Assembly (NCBI RefSeq): GCF_030730925.1
Contig: NZ_JAVAMB010000010.1
Location: 1-64,000, forward strand
Direction of reading: 5' to 3'
Length of the DNA stretch: 64,000 nt
Source: Flavobacterium sp. DG2-3
GTDB lineage: Bacteria > Bacteroidota > Bacteroidia > Flavobacteriales > Flavobacteriaceae
Part shown: positions 43,410 through 50,489 of the stretch, in pieces
Layout of the letters: every line of letters begins with the position of its first letter
Numbering within the stretch: the stretch's first letter is position 1
Made by a program: the position numbers and the translations under genes
Notes under the pieces: generated by a model
Seen by the model: only the letters and a program-made list of their open reading frames with translations
Databases searched by the model: none
What the model was told of the DNA's origin: nothing

Positions 43410-43880
43410 ATGGAACCGCTAAAATCAAATGAATTAAACAACAATTTAGAATCAAAAAATGCAAGATTAAACAATGGATATCCTTTAAAGCCGAGTGTCG
43501 CTTTTGTGGGCGCATCGTGGATGACTTTACTTATAGGGATGACCTCATATTGTATTGGACTTTATAATTCGGATATGGCTTACAACGAAAAAGGATATTA
43601 TTTTACCATTCTTCTTTTTGGTCTTTTCTCAGTGATTTCAGTCCAAAAAAGCGTACGTGACAGGCTAGAAGGAATACCCGTAACCGATTTATATTATAGT
43701 ATAAGCTGGTTTAGTACGATCGCTTCGATAGTATTATTAATAATTGGTCTTTGGAATGCCCAACTACTACTAAGCGAAAAGGGATTCTTCGGAATGTCAT
43801 TTGTATTGGGCCTATTTTCTGCACTTGCTGTACAAAAAAACACCAGAGATCTTAAACAATTTGAATCGGCTAATGTATAG
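43410..43880 (+). CDS. YiaA/YiaB-family inner-membrane protein
   Basis: 156-residue membrane protein with two copies of the YiaAB two-helix unit: AFVGASWMTLLIGMTSYCIGLYNSDMAYNEKGYY and SISWFSTIASIVLLIIGLWNAQLLLSEKGFFG. Each is followed by a related FVLGLFSALAVQKNTRDL-type tail. The internal duplication is typical of the family, whose function is unknown. It is divergent from the TPR gene (126 bp) and followed by a terminator. Confidence 0.85.
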   Translation: MEPLKSNELNNNLESKNARLNNGYPLKPSVAFVGASWMTLLIGMTSYCIGLYNSDMAYNEKGYYFTILLFGLFSVISVQKSVRDRLEGIPVTDLYYSISWFSTIASIVLLIIGLWNAQLLLSEKGFFGMSFVLGLFSALAVQKNTRDLKQFESANV

Positions 43881-43953
43881 TTTTTAGCGGGCCTCATTAC
43901 TGTCACATACTTGTGCAGTTTTGGGGTTTTCTAAACTTTAGAATAATTAAACA

Positions 43954-43985
43954 AAAAGCTTCAGAGAATCTGAAGCTTTTGTTTT
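43954..43985 (+). terminator. YiaAB gene terminator (AAGCTTCAGA family)
   Basis: Perfect 12-bp stem aaaagcttcaga/tctgaagctttt around a 3-base loop, followed by gttttt, 74 bp after the stop. Confidence 0.85.
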
Positions 43986-44043
43986 TAGTAGCCGTAATGA
44001 ATCAATTTCAAAACCAGTATTGATGATTCAACAAAATATTCAC

Positions 44044-44051
44044 TATCTTTG
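44044..44051 (+). promoter_or_regulatory. -7 promoter element of the RsgA-like gene
   Basis: TATCTTTG is a perfect TAnnTTTG. A TTG at 44020-44022 is the best -33 candidate, at a slightly long 21-bp spacing. It is 288 bp upstream of the GTPase ATG but only 4 bp before a short ORF, implying a long leader that begins almost at that ORF's ATG. Confidence 0.65.
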
Positions 44052-44055
44052 CAAG

Positions 44056-44094
44056 ATGTTAAATACTTCATTTAAATCGGATTTTGTATTGTAA
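44056..44094 (+). CDS. Putative 12-aa leader peptide of the RsgA-like gene
   Basis: ATG at 44056 opens a 12-codon ORF (MLNTSFKSDFVL) ending TAA at 44092-44094, starting at or within a few bases of the expected transcription start, so translation would be leaderless or nearly so. Its last codons (Phe-Val-Leu-stop) lie within 44082-44095, the 5' arm of a perfect 14-bp helix whose 3' arm abuts the GTPase start. This is the layout of a translational attenuator, but no expression evidence exists and a chance ORF cannot be excluded. Confidence 0.45.
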   Translation: MLNTSFKSDFVL

Positions 44095-44327
44095 ACAATT
44101 TGTATTTCATGTACAAATTGTCCTTTCGTTTATTCTCGGGTAACTCTATTCGAGGATAGTCTCTATTATATCAATTAAATTTTAATTCTACATACAACGA
44201 TGATTGCATTGCTATGCTTTCACGTGTATGCTATATACGTTAAGAAAATATTGATGAGGAACTTACGAAGCCAAGCTATACTATTAAGTATAAAGAACGC
44301 TGTGGCTATGTGTTTTACAATACAAAA
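44082..44327 (+). promoter_or_regulatory. Structured leader RNA upstream of the RsgA-like gene
   Basis: A closing helix pairs 44082-44095 (ttttgtattgtaaa) with 44314-44327 (tttacaatacaaaa), 14 perfect pairs. Enclosed are a 10-bp perfect hairpin (44095-44104 with 44112-44121) and a hairpin tattctcg/cgaggata (about 44131-44158, one G-U). A third is acgtgta/tatacgt (one G-U, about 44222-44240). A nested stem agcca/tggct with inner agc/gct and tatac/gtata spans about 44269-44307. The 3' closing arm ends 11 nt before the GTPase ATG and would mask its A-rich initiation region. No known riboswitch class was recognised. Confidence 0.7.
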
Positions 44328-44338
44328 AAGTTATAACA

Positions 44339-45394
44339 ATGAATTATTTACATATTTATGGCTGGAACGATAAGTTAAACCAGCTCAAACAACAATCTTT
44401 ATATAAAAATCTTTCTCATGGTCGCGTGTCCATCGTACACAGAACATGCTACGAAATTATTTCTGAAAATGGACTATTTCAATGTGAACTCTCTGGAAAT
44501 ATGATGTTTGGAAAATCAGATTTTGAATTGCCTTGCGTAGGCGATTGGGTTATTTTTCAGCCATTCGATGAGAATAAAGGAATTATAGTCGATCTATTGC
44601 CTCGTGAACGGACATTGCATCGCAAGAAAAGCGGAACTATTGCCGACAGACAAGTCATTGCGTCGTATGTCGATAAGGCATTTATTGTGCAGGGTTTGGA
44701 CGATAATTTTAATGTTCGTCGAGTAGAACGCTTCATGATCCAGATATTGGAAGAAAATATTAGTCCCGTATTGGTTCTAAATAAAGCCGATTTAGATTTT
44801 GACGAAGAGAAAGTGAATGAATCAATTAAACATATCGCCCGTCAGATACCAGTATTTTTTACAAGTATTCATGAACCTCAAACGATTGTTCGGTTGCGGG
44901 AATCTATTAAGGAAGGCGAAACCGTGGTCTTTGTCGGATCTTCGGGTGTGGGAAAAAGTTCTTTGGTTAATGCACTTTGCGAAAAGTCGTTACTGCTTAC
45001 GTCTGACATAAGTTTATCTACAGGAAAAGGACGGCACACTTCGACTCGTCGTGAAATGATATCGATGGACGGTTCTGGCGTTTTAATTGACACTCCTGGT
45101 GTTCGCGAATTTGGATTGACTATTGATAATTCCGATTCGCTTGCCGAAATGTTAGAAATATCCGACTATGCAGAATTGTGCCGTTTTAAAGATTGTACGC
45201 ATACCAATGAACCTGAATGTGCTGTTCTAGAAGCAGTGAATAACGGCATGTTAGATGGCAAGATATATGAAAGTTACTTGAAACTTCAACGGGAAGCATG
45301 GCATTTTTCGACTTCAAATCATGAAAAGCGTAAAAAAGACAAATCTTTTTCAAAGCTCATAGATGAAGTAAAGAAACGCAAAACAAATTTTTAA
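44339..45394 (+). CDS. rsgA: RsgA-like circularly permuted ribosome GTPase
   Basis: 351-residue GTPase of the RsgA/YjeQ/YloQ family, which checks late 30S subunit assembly. The order is circularly permuted: an N-terminal OB-fold (about 25-95), then G4 NKAD (148-151), G1 GSSGVGKS (200-207), G3 DTPG (251-254). The C-terminal zinc motif is Cys281, Cys286, His288, Cys294 and is followed by a basic tail (KRKKDKSFSKLIDEVKKRKTNF). It is longer than the usual Bacteroidota housekeeping RsgA, so it may be an additional paralog; another copy would have to lie outside this window. Expression is likely controlled by the structured leader at 44056-44327. Confidence 0.9.
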   Translation: MNYLHIYGWNDKLNQLKQQSLYKNLSHGRVSIVHRTCYEIISENGLFQCELSGNMMFGKSDFELPCVGDWVIFQPFDENKGIIVDLLPRERTLHRKKSGTIADRQVIASYVDKAFIVQGLDDNFNVRRVERFMIQILEENISPVLVLNKADLDFDEEKVNESIKHIARQIPVFFTSIHEPQTIVRLRESIKEGETVVFVGSSGVGKSSLVNALCEKSLLLTSDISLSTGKGRHTSTRREMISMDGSGVLIDTPGVREFGLTIDNSDSLAEMLEISDYAELCRFKDCTHTNEPECAVLEAVNNGMLDGKIYESYLKLQREAWHFSTSNHEKRKKDKSFSKLIDEVKKRKTNF

Positions 45395-45493
45395 TTTCTA
45401 TTTAAATGGTGTGGGTGTTTTTTGAATGCTCACACCATTATATTTTGTGTTTTCTCTGAATGAAAAAGTTTTATCTAAAGTACGCAAACAAAC

Positions 45494-45526
45494 AAAAAGC
45501 TTCAGGTAGTCTGAAGCTTTTTTTGT
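45494..45526 (+). terminator. RsgA-like gene terminator (AAGCTTCAG family)
   Basis: Perfect 12-bp stem aaaaagcttcag/ctgaagcttttt with a 5-base loop and T-run, 99 bp after the stop. It may also serve the convergent lipoprotein gene. Confidence 0.85.
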
Positions 45527-45561
45527 TTTCAATTGAGTTTGCAGTTATTGTATTTAAAAAT

Positions 45562-45960
45562 TTAATTAACTCGTTTAAATTTTTGAGAATATCCTTCATT
45601 AGAAATAAAATTTAAAATCAGATATTCGTCTTCAAGTTCAAACGAGATCGTTGCTATGTTTGGGTTCTGGCAATTGGTAGTTATAGAATTATTTGCCAAG
45701 CTATAACTTCCAGAACTTTTAATCTCTTCAGAATATGGATCACACAATGAGCTATTGGTTGTTATGATTCCATTACTTTTAAATTCGATTGTTTTATTAC
45801 TTTCTATTGCTCTAAAAGTCCCGCTTCCGTCTCCTGGATCAGCATTTACTTCAATTAATTTCCAAGTTCCTATCACAGTAGATTCAGATGATTTCTCCTC
45901 TTCATTGCTACAAGAGAATAAAATTCCGATACATAATAAAAGTAAAATCTGCTTTTTCAT
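45562..45960 (-). CDS. Lipocalin-like lipoprotein
   Basis: 132-residue lipoprotein (MKKQILLLLCIGILFSCSNEEEK, Cys17, acidic sorting sequence) with a compact beta-barrel domain of lipocalin-like type. IGTWKLIEVN near the start and the strand pattern TIEFKSNGIITTN, GSYSLANNSI, ISFELEDEYLIL are typical of Bacteroidota lipocalin-like proteins. Ligand and role unknown. Convergent with the RsgA-like gene. Confidence 0.75.
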   Translation of the reverse strand: MKKQILLLLCIGILFSCSNEEEKSSESTVIGTWKLIEVNADPGDGSGTFRAIESNKTIEFKSNGIITTNSSLCDPYSEEIKSSGSYSLANNSITTNCQNPNIATISFELEDEYLILNFISNEGYSQKFKRVN

Positions 45961-46264
45961 TTTTTGGCTGTTTTATGGTTATAATATGCAGATGGTCAGT
46001 TGTATAAAAGGTTGCGTTGAAATTTCAATAAAGATAAAACTTATAAATAAATAAGTAGAAATCTAGTAGAATTTTCGAAATAGATAAAACGAAATTTATG
46101 TTTACTTGTTCCTGTTTGCTAATCATCTATATTTCTATTCAAACGTTAAATTTTGTAAAATGTGGTTTTACGTAAGGAATTTTCGGTCAAATAATTAATA
46201 TTTGTATATGAGTTATATTTTGATAAATGGAAAATAACAAGTTGATTTTTAATTAATAAAATTT

Positions 46265-46363
46265 ATGGAAATGCCTTCTGGATTAAAGCCAATACTGATT
46301 GCGATTTACATTTTGGGATTTGCATATCTGTCGGGATATGCAATTGGACAATTTTTGAAGTAA
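46265..46363 (+). CDS. Putative 32-aa membrane peptide
   Basis: ORF of 32 codons, MEMPSGLKPILIAIYILGF... ending GQFLK, with one strongly hydrophobic helix (about 9-28). It is the first of three small ORFs upstream of the CPBP-protease gene. An A-rich upstream region supports translation; there is no family match. The preceding gap (45961-46264) is AT-rich with nothing else recognised. Confidence 0.4.
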   Translation: MEMPSGLKPILIAIYILGFAYLSGYAIGQFLK

Positions 46364-46411
46364 TTGTAATGTTCAGGATATTCTGAACTAGCCTTTTTTA
46401 ATAACAAATTA

Positions 46412-46558
46412 ATGTTTAATGTAAATTATTTAAATATGATAAAAGAAAGCGAAAAAAGAAAAATTTGGTTTCTATTGGGACTAATGTTGTTTTGTCTAAT
46501 TGTTTCAATATGGGTGTTTGAAAAAGGAGAACTTTTGGGAGCCACCTTGGCAAAATAA
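46412..46558 (+). CDS. Putative small membrane peptide (48 or 40 aa)
   Basis: ORF starting at the ATG at 46412 or the in-frame ATG at 46436 (MIKESEKRKIWFLLGLMLFC...). The basic N-terminal segment is followed by a single hydrophobic helix and a short tail ending GATLAK. Basic-then-hydrophobic design resembles small membrane-acting peptides. It lies 48 bp after the 32-aa ORF. Coding status uncertain. Confidence 0.4.
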   Translation: MFNVNYLNMIKESEKRKIWFLLGLMLFCLIVSIWVFEKGELLGATLAK

Positions 46559-46572
46559 TTGCAAAATTTGTA

Positions 46573-46668
46573 ATGATAGTTCCTAAAGGCTTGAACCCAT
46601 TAGAACTTGCCAACTTCGATAGTTTGCTTTATGAAAGATATATACACAATTTCAAAAATAAGAAATAG
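46573..46668 (+). CDS. Putative 31-aa peptide overlapping the CPBP gene
   Basis: ORF MIVPKGLNPLELANFDSLLY... ending HNFKNKK. It overlaps the CPBP start (46631) in another frame. Its MIVPKGLNP start vaguely resembles MEMPSGLKP of the first small ORF. Weak evidence: it could be a chance ORF or a translational coupler. Confidence 0.25.
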   Translation: MIVPKGLNPLELANFDSLLYERYIHNFKNKK

Positions 46669-47113
46669 TATTCTTGGACTTAGAGATTGGGAACTCGTTT
46701 TGCTTATACTTCTTCTGAATTTTTTAAATAATTATATATTCTCTGTTGTTTCAGATCTCTTCGATATTTCTTTAAGCAAAGGATTTGATGATAATTACAC
46801 GATTAAAGAAAAAATAGTTCTATTTGTTGTGGTTGCTCCTCTTATTGAAACTCTATTGTTTCAGTACCTTGTCATCGAGATTTGTAAGAGTTTTAAAATG
46901 AGATTGAAATATTGTTGCTTCATATCTGCTTTTGTTTTTGCATCATTCCATCTGTATAATGTTTTTTATTTTTTGTTTGCTTTTACAGGAGGTTTATTGT
47001 ATGCATTTTTATATATAAAAGGCAATAATCAAAAAAAGGCAATATTATTGCCATTGGTAGCGCATACTATATATAATGGTTCTGTTTTTATTATTAAAAC
47101 ATATTTAACTTAG
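46631..47113 (+). CDS. CPBP-family intramembrane protease-like protein
   Basis: 160-residue polytopic membrane protein of the CPBP (Abi/CaaX-processing) family. Motif 1 reads APLIETLLFQY, where EExxxR is the classic form; the ET..FQ variant may be a subgroup form or a weakened active site. Motif 2 is FASFHLYN (His) and motif 3 is AHTIYNG (His..Asn). The frame is open from a TTG at 46607, but the ATG at 46631 is preferred. CPBP proteins near tiny membrane peptides sometimes act as bacteriocin immunity or processing factors. That link is only suggestive here. Confidence 0.8.
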   Translation: MKDIYTISKIRNSILGLRDWELVLLILLLNFLNNYIFSVVSDLFDISLSKGFDDNYTIKEKIVLFVVVAPLIETLLFQYLVIEICKSFKMRLKYCCFISAFVFASFHLYNVFYFLFAFTGGLLYAFLYIKGNNQKKAILLPLVAHTIYNGSVFIIKTYLT

Positions 47114-47129
47114 AATAATTTTTAATCAT

Positions 47130-47168
47130 CACAAAAAAAACACCACTCGTAAGTGGTATTTTTTTGTG
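47130..47168 (+). terminator. CPBP gene terminator
   Basis: Hairpin with caccact/agtggta-type arms extended by A/T runs (acaaaaaaa...tttttttgt) around loop cgta, 17 bp after the stop. Confidence 0.8.
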
Positions 47169-47294
47169 ATTAATATTCTAGAAAAAGAAGTAACCAACAG
47201 AAACTTTAAATATGGTTTGAACAGAATATCTTCTTTTAAAGCTTAAGAAATTTAGATGCCAGTGTTATTCATTATGTATTTCTTTTCTGAATAG

Positions 47295-47909
47295 TTAGTA
47301 CCATCTATTAACCAAAGTTTTTATTTCCAATTTCGCATTTTCAAGAATTGAATTTAATTGGTCTCTATTTTGGTCAACCCCAAAAGCTGAAATCTGTTCT
47401 GAATAGATACCCATAAAATCAAAATTTTGTTTTATTGTAGGTGAAGCAAATTCCTTGATATTGTCGGAATTATTATAATCGAATCCACTAACCACTATTG
47501 ATAAAGCTTTTTTATCTTTACAAAGACCACTAAACCCTGTTTCAGGACTAAAAGAAAATGTCTTATCACTTACGACAATAGCATCTATCCAAGCCTTTAC
47601 TGTTGCTGGCATTGTAAAATTGTAAATAGGAAAAGCCAATACAATATTATCAGCAGCAATAACTTCATCTATAAGTTTATGATGATTAGATAGAGTTAAG
47701 AGTTCCATTTCTGAAAAGTCTCTTTTGCCCATATTCCATTCCATTATTAAATTCAAATTTTTCTCTAATAATAATTCTGGTGGAGTTTCAGCTAAATTTA
47801 AATGTTTTATTTCTGTTTTTCCTTTTGCTAGTTCCACAAACTCATCAAATAAAATTTGGGTGTAAGAGCCTTTTCTAGGTGTGTAGTTTATTGCTAGTGT
47901 TTTTGTCAT
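47295..47909 (-). CDS. FMN-dependent NAD(P)H oxidoreductase (azoreductase/flavodoxin fold)
   Basis: 204-residue flavodoxin-like quinone/azo reductase of the AzoR family, reducing quinones or azo compounds with NAD(P)H. Visible features are TLAINYTPRKGSYTQ (phosphate-binding start of the FMN site), IVLAFPIYNFTMPATVKAWIDAIV (the family signature P.YNF..P..LK.WID) and IVVSGFDY. It is divergently arranged with a LysR gene across 111 bp, a common arrangement in which the regulator controls the reductase. Confidence 0.88.
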   Translation of the reverse strand: MTKTLAINYTPRKGSYTQILFDEFVELAKGKTEIKHLNLAETPPELLLEKNLNLIMEWNMGKRDFSEMELLTLSNHHKLIDEVIAADNIVLAFPIYNFTMPATVKAWIDAIVVSDKTFSFSPETGFSGLCKDKKALSIVVSGFDYNNSDNIKEFASPTIKQNFDFMGIYSEQISAFGVDQNRDQLNSILENAKLEIKTLVNRWY

Positions 47910-47956
47910 TTCTTATTATTTAAATAGTTTATTACTAATGATTTGTCTTTTTTTTA

Positions 47957-47964
47957 CAAATATA
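47957..47964 (-). promoter_or_regulatory. -7 promoter element of the azoreductase gene
   Basis: Minus strand TATATTTG (47964-47957), a perfect TAnnTTTG, 48 bp upstream of the azoreductase ATG. Confidence 0.5.
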
Positions 47965-47989
47965 GAATCAACACATTGATAATTTTAAT

Positions 47990-47997
47990 TATTTTTG
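47990..47997 (+). promoter_or_regulatory. -7 promoter element of the LysR gene
   Basis: TATTTTTG, a perfect TAnnTTTG, 23 bp upstream of the LysR ATG at 48021. It supports the short LysR start and overlaps the region in which the divergent promoter lies. Confidence 0.45.
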
Positions 47998-48020
47998 TTT
48001 ACCTATTTATAATATATGTT

Positions 48021-48914
48021 ATGATTAATTTAGAATGGTTGAGAACTTTTAGCGCTATATATGAATGTAAAAATATAACAGAAGCTTCAAAAAAATTAAA
48101 TATGACTCAACCTGGAGTCAGTAAACATTTATCTGCCCTAGAAAGTCATGTTGGAAAAAAACTATTTGAGCGAACTACTCGGAAATTAGCACCTACCGAA
48201 TATGGGAAATTTTTATATTCACAAATTAACAATCCATTAAGTGAATTAGAAAAAGTAGAATATTATTCGAGTCAAAGAACAAAAAAACAGCGATCTGCAA
48301 TAACAATTGGTTGTACCACAGACTTTTTCAAGAAAGAATTAATACATCACATTTATACTTTTGATATGTATATAGTGACCCAATTTGGAAATGAAAAAGA
48401 ATTGATTGAAGCTCTTGAAATGGAAAAAATTCAATTATTGGTTGGAATAAAAAAACACGATACTTACGACCATCAATTCACATATTTAAAGAATGAAGAG
48501 TTAGAATTAATTTGCTCCAATTCTATTGTTATTCCAGAGAATATTGAAAAAAATGACAAGCAATTCATCACGTGGCTACAAAATCAAACTTGGTTTACAT
48601 ATGACAATGACCAAAATGATATAAAAAAGTTCTGGGATTCTAGATTTAATACTAATCCTAGAATAGTTCCAAGATATATTTTACCCTCTTATTTGGACAC
48701 AATAGAAACTTTAAAAAGTAATAGCGGATTTAGTATAGTTCCTAAATATTTATGTGATGAAGAGTTAAAACAAAAAATAATTAAAACACCAATTAAGTCT
48801 TCTAAAATAATAGAGCAAAAACTATTTTATTCGTTCAAGCTGAAGAATAGGAACTTGAAAGAAATTAACCTTTTTATAGAAAAGATGAAACAAACTAATC
48901 TACAACCTTGTTAA
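48021..48914 (+). CDS. LysR-family transcriptional regulator
   Basis: 297-residue LysR regulator. The N-terminal winged helix shows the standard arrangement LEWLRTFSAIYECKNITEASKKLNMTQPGVSKHLSALE...KLFERTTRKLAPTEYG, followed by a periplasmic-binding-like effector domain (about 85-290). The open frame extends 26 codons upstream to 47943 with hydrophobic sequence that covers the promoter elements, so the ATG at 48021 is chosen. Likely regulator of the divergent flavin reductase. Effector unknown. Confidence 0.88.
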   Translation: MINLEWLRTFSAIYECKNITEASKKLNMTQPGVSKHLSALESHVGKKLFERTTRKLAPTEYGKFLYSQINNPLSELEKVEYYSSQRTKKQRSAITIGCTTDFFKKELIHHIYTFDMYIVTQFGNEKELIEALEMEKIQLLVGIKKHDTYDHQFTYLKNEELELICSNSIVIPENIEKNDKQFITWLQNQTWFTYDNDQNDIKKFWDSRFNTNPRIVPRYILPSYLDTIETLKSNSGFSIVPKYLCDEELKQKIIKTPIKSSKIIEQKLFYSFKLKNRNLKEINLFIEKMKQTNLQPC

Positions 48915-48920
48915 ATTACA

Positions 48921-48948
48921 CGCTGACGCGAGCGTCTCGCTCGTGAAC
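48921..48948. repeat. GC-rich dispersed repeat (cgctgacgcgagcgtctcg), copy 1
   Basis: cgctgacgcgagcgtctcgc followed by tcgtgaac, directly after the LysR stop. Related copies are at 49686-49715 and 51216-51245, and a decayed one near 49624-49644. The GC content stands out sharply from the surroundings, and the core gacgc/gcgtc is palindromic. Confidence 0.75.
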
Positions 48949-48965
48949 AAGCAAAGTAAACAAAT

Positions 48966-48992
48966 AAAGCTTCGGATTTCTGTGAAGCTTTT
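48966..48992 (+). terminator. LysR gene terminator (AAGCTTC family)
   Basis: Arms aaagcttc and gaagcttt (48966-48973 with 48984-48991) plus an interior part of the AAGCTTCxGA family, followed by a T-rich tail, 52 bp after the LysR stop. Confidence 0.7.
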
Positions 48993-48999
48993 ATTGTTT

Positions 49000-49040
49000 T
49001 AGAGGGAGCAGGAGTAGAATCTGTATCGCTGCGGAGAAAT
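49000..49040 (-). pseudogene. Decayed initiator-tRNA fragment (third copy)
   Basis: agagggagcaggagtagaat and the following ctgtatcgctgcggag align with the tRNA-fragment part of the cassettes at 24258 and 51329, with several substitutions and small gaps. As in those cassettes it directly follows an AAGCTTC terminator. It can only be read as a fossil of the same unit; no intact tRNA follows. Confidence 0.6.
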
Positions 49041-49138
49041 AATTTCTTTTAATGATTGATGATAAAAAACTATATTTTTGAAATGAAAATAATAATCAAT
49101 TGACGGAATAATTTATTATAAAAAGTAACAAAGAAAAT

Positions 49139-49576
49139 ATGAAAATTGTCGATAATGAACAAACTTGGAAAGGTTCCTTTTCATACTTGGAAGGTTATGA
49201 TATTATTGATAGTTATATAAATGTGTCATTCAAAATGAATTTGACTTTTGATGGTGATTCATTTGTGGGAACCACAATCGATTCAGAATCTGAAAATATC
49301 ATCACAGAACCGATTCTAGTAAAAGGATTTATTGAAAATGATCAAATTAGTTTCGTAGTAAATTATCCATATCACTACTATAAAGACGAAAATGATGAAA
49401 TTTTAGTTGATAAAAATTTGAGTCACCCTAATATAGAATACCTCGGGTTTTACGATCAAGCTGAGAAAAAATTTTTCGGAACGTGGGAAATGATTATTTC
49501 TACTGAAAAAATAACAGAAGAAGAGTATATAGAAGAAGTTGCAAGTGGAGGATTTGAAATTTACAGAGATAAATAA
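49139..49576 (+). CDS. Hypothetical protein (145 aa)
   Basis: 145-residue acidic cytosolic protein with alternating beta-strands (WKGSFSYLEGYDIIDSYINVSFKMNLTFDG, SFVGTTIDSESENI, PILVKGFIENDQISFVVNYP). The closing FGTWEMIIS... GGFEIYRDK suggests a lipocalin- or avidin-like small barrel without signal peptide. No named family recognised. It lies in an accessory stretch (48.9-51.3 kb) with broken genes and GC-rich repeats. Confidence 0.65.
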   Translation: MKIVDNEQTWKGSFSYLEGYDIIDSYINVSFKMNLTFDGDSFVGTTIDSESENIITEPILVKGFIENDQISFVVNYPYHYYKDENDEILVDKNLSHPNIEYLGFYDQAEKKFFGTWEMIISTEKITEEEYIEEVASGGFEIYRDK

Positions 49577-49685
49577 TTTTGATGCAAATGCGATAAAGAT
49601 TCTAATTGAATGTTTTTCAATCTCCTGCTAACATGAGCGCCCTACTTAAAATAAGTAAAGATAATTTAAGACAAAAAAAGCTTCC

Positions 49686-49715
49686 CCCTGCTGGCGCGAG
49701 CGTCTCGATTGTGAA
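49686..49715. repeat. GC-rich dispersed repeat, copy 2
   Basis: ccctgctggcgcgagcgtct followed by cgattgtgaa; same element as 51216-51245 with one difference. A more decayed relative (cctgctaacatgagcgccct) lies 40 bp upstream at 49624-49643. Confidence 0.75.
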
Positions 49716-49746
49716 GATAATATAAAAGTTCTAAAATATCAGATAA

Positions 49747-50460
49747 ATGAGTAAGAAGTTAGATTTTGTAAATGATTATATAAGCAATTATGTGTCAGAT
49801 AACTTTCCGGAGTTGTCAAGATTCAAGATAGAGATTAATCCGGATAATTTATATTATCAAACTAGTATAAATGGATACAAACGAGTATTGTATATGGGTC
49901 TGGGGCATTTAACTTATCCTAATGAAGTGATAGTAAATGGCGGATTTCACTGTTGGACACAAGTAACTATTGTTGAAGATATGTTGTATGACTTAATAGT
50001 CAAACATGGATTGCATCGACAGCAATTATTTCCAACTATTTGGTTTAGTGAATTTACGATTAAAAATTATAATGAAATATGGGATTCATTTAGACAATTC
50101 AATGGTTATGATTTATCAATAGACAAAGAAAAGCTGGATGCATTATGTCAACATTATAAAGAAGTAATTGTGAAACATTTTATTCCGTTTTGGGAAAAAT
50201 TTAGTGATATACAATACATTAATAATGAGATTGTTGATAAAGTAGATCAAATGAATTTGGCCGATTATTTTGGTGTAGGATTAATGTCGTTTAAAAAGTT
50301 GATTATCATGAGAATTTGCCGTAATCCTAAATATCATACTTATAAAGAGTGGTTATTAAATATTTATAAGGAAAAAGAGGATGAAATGAAAAATGATACC
50401 GAATGGAATGCAAAGTATAGCTTATTAAAAGAACTGATTGAGATTTTGGAAACAAAATAG
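49747..50460 (+). CDS. Hypothetical protein (237 aa)
   Basis: 237-residue hydrophilic cytosolic protein with many aromatic residues (YYQTSINGYKRVLYMGLGHLTYPNEVIVNGGFHCWTQ; FRQFNGYDLSIDKEKLDALCQHYKE). There is no signal peptide, membrane segment or known catalytic motif. Size, composition and location next to decayed small genes resemble immunity-type proteins of polymorphic toxin loci, but that is an inference and no toxin is present nearby. Start ATG at 49747 follows an A-rich region. Confidence 0.6.
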   Translation: MSKKLDFVNDYISNYVSDNFPELSRFKIEINPDNLYYQTSINGYKRVLYMGLGHLTYPNEVIVNGGFHCWTQVTIVEDMLYDLIVKHGLHRQQLFPTIWFSEFTIKNYNEIWDSFRQFNGYDLSIDKEKLDALCQHYKEVIVKHFIPFWEKFSDIQYINNEIVDKVDQMNLADYFGVGLMSFKKLIIMRICRNPKYHTYKEWLLNIYKEKEDEMKNDTEWNAKYSLLKELIEILETK

Positions 50461-50489
50461 TAATGTTTTTATAATTATGCACCAGAAAA

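Noticed and set aside
47943..48020. Longer LysR start with a hydrophobic N-terminal segment
   Set aside because: The segment covers the divergent promoter elements, and LysR proteins begin at the helix-turn-helix. The ATG at 48021 fits.
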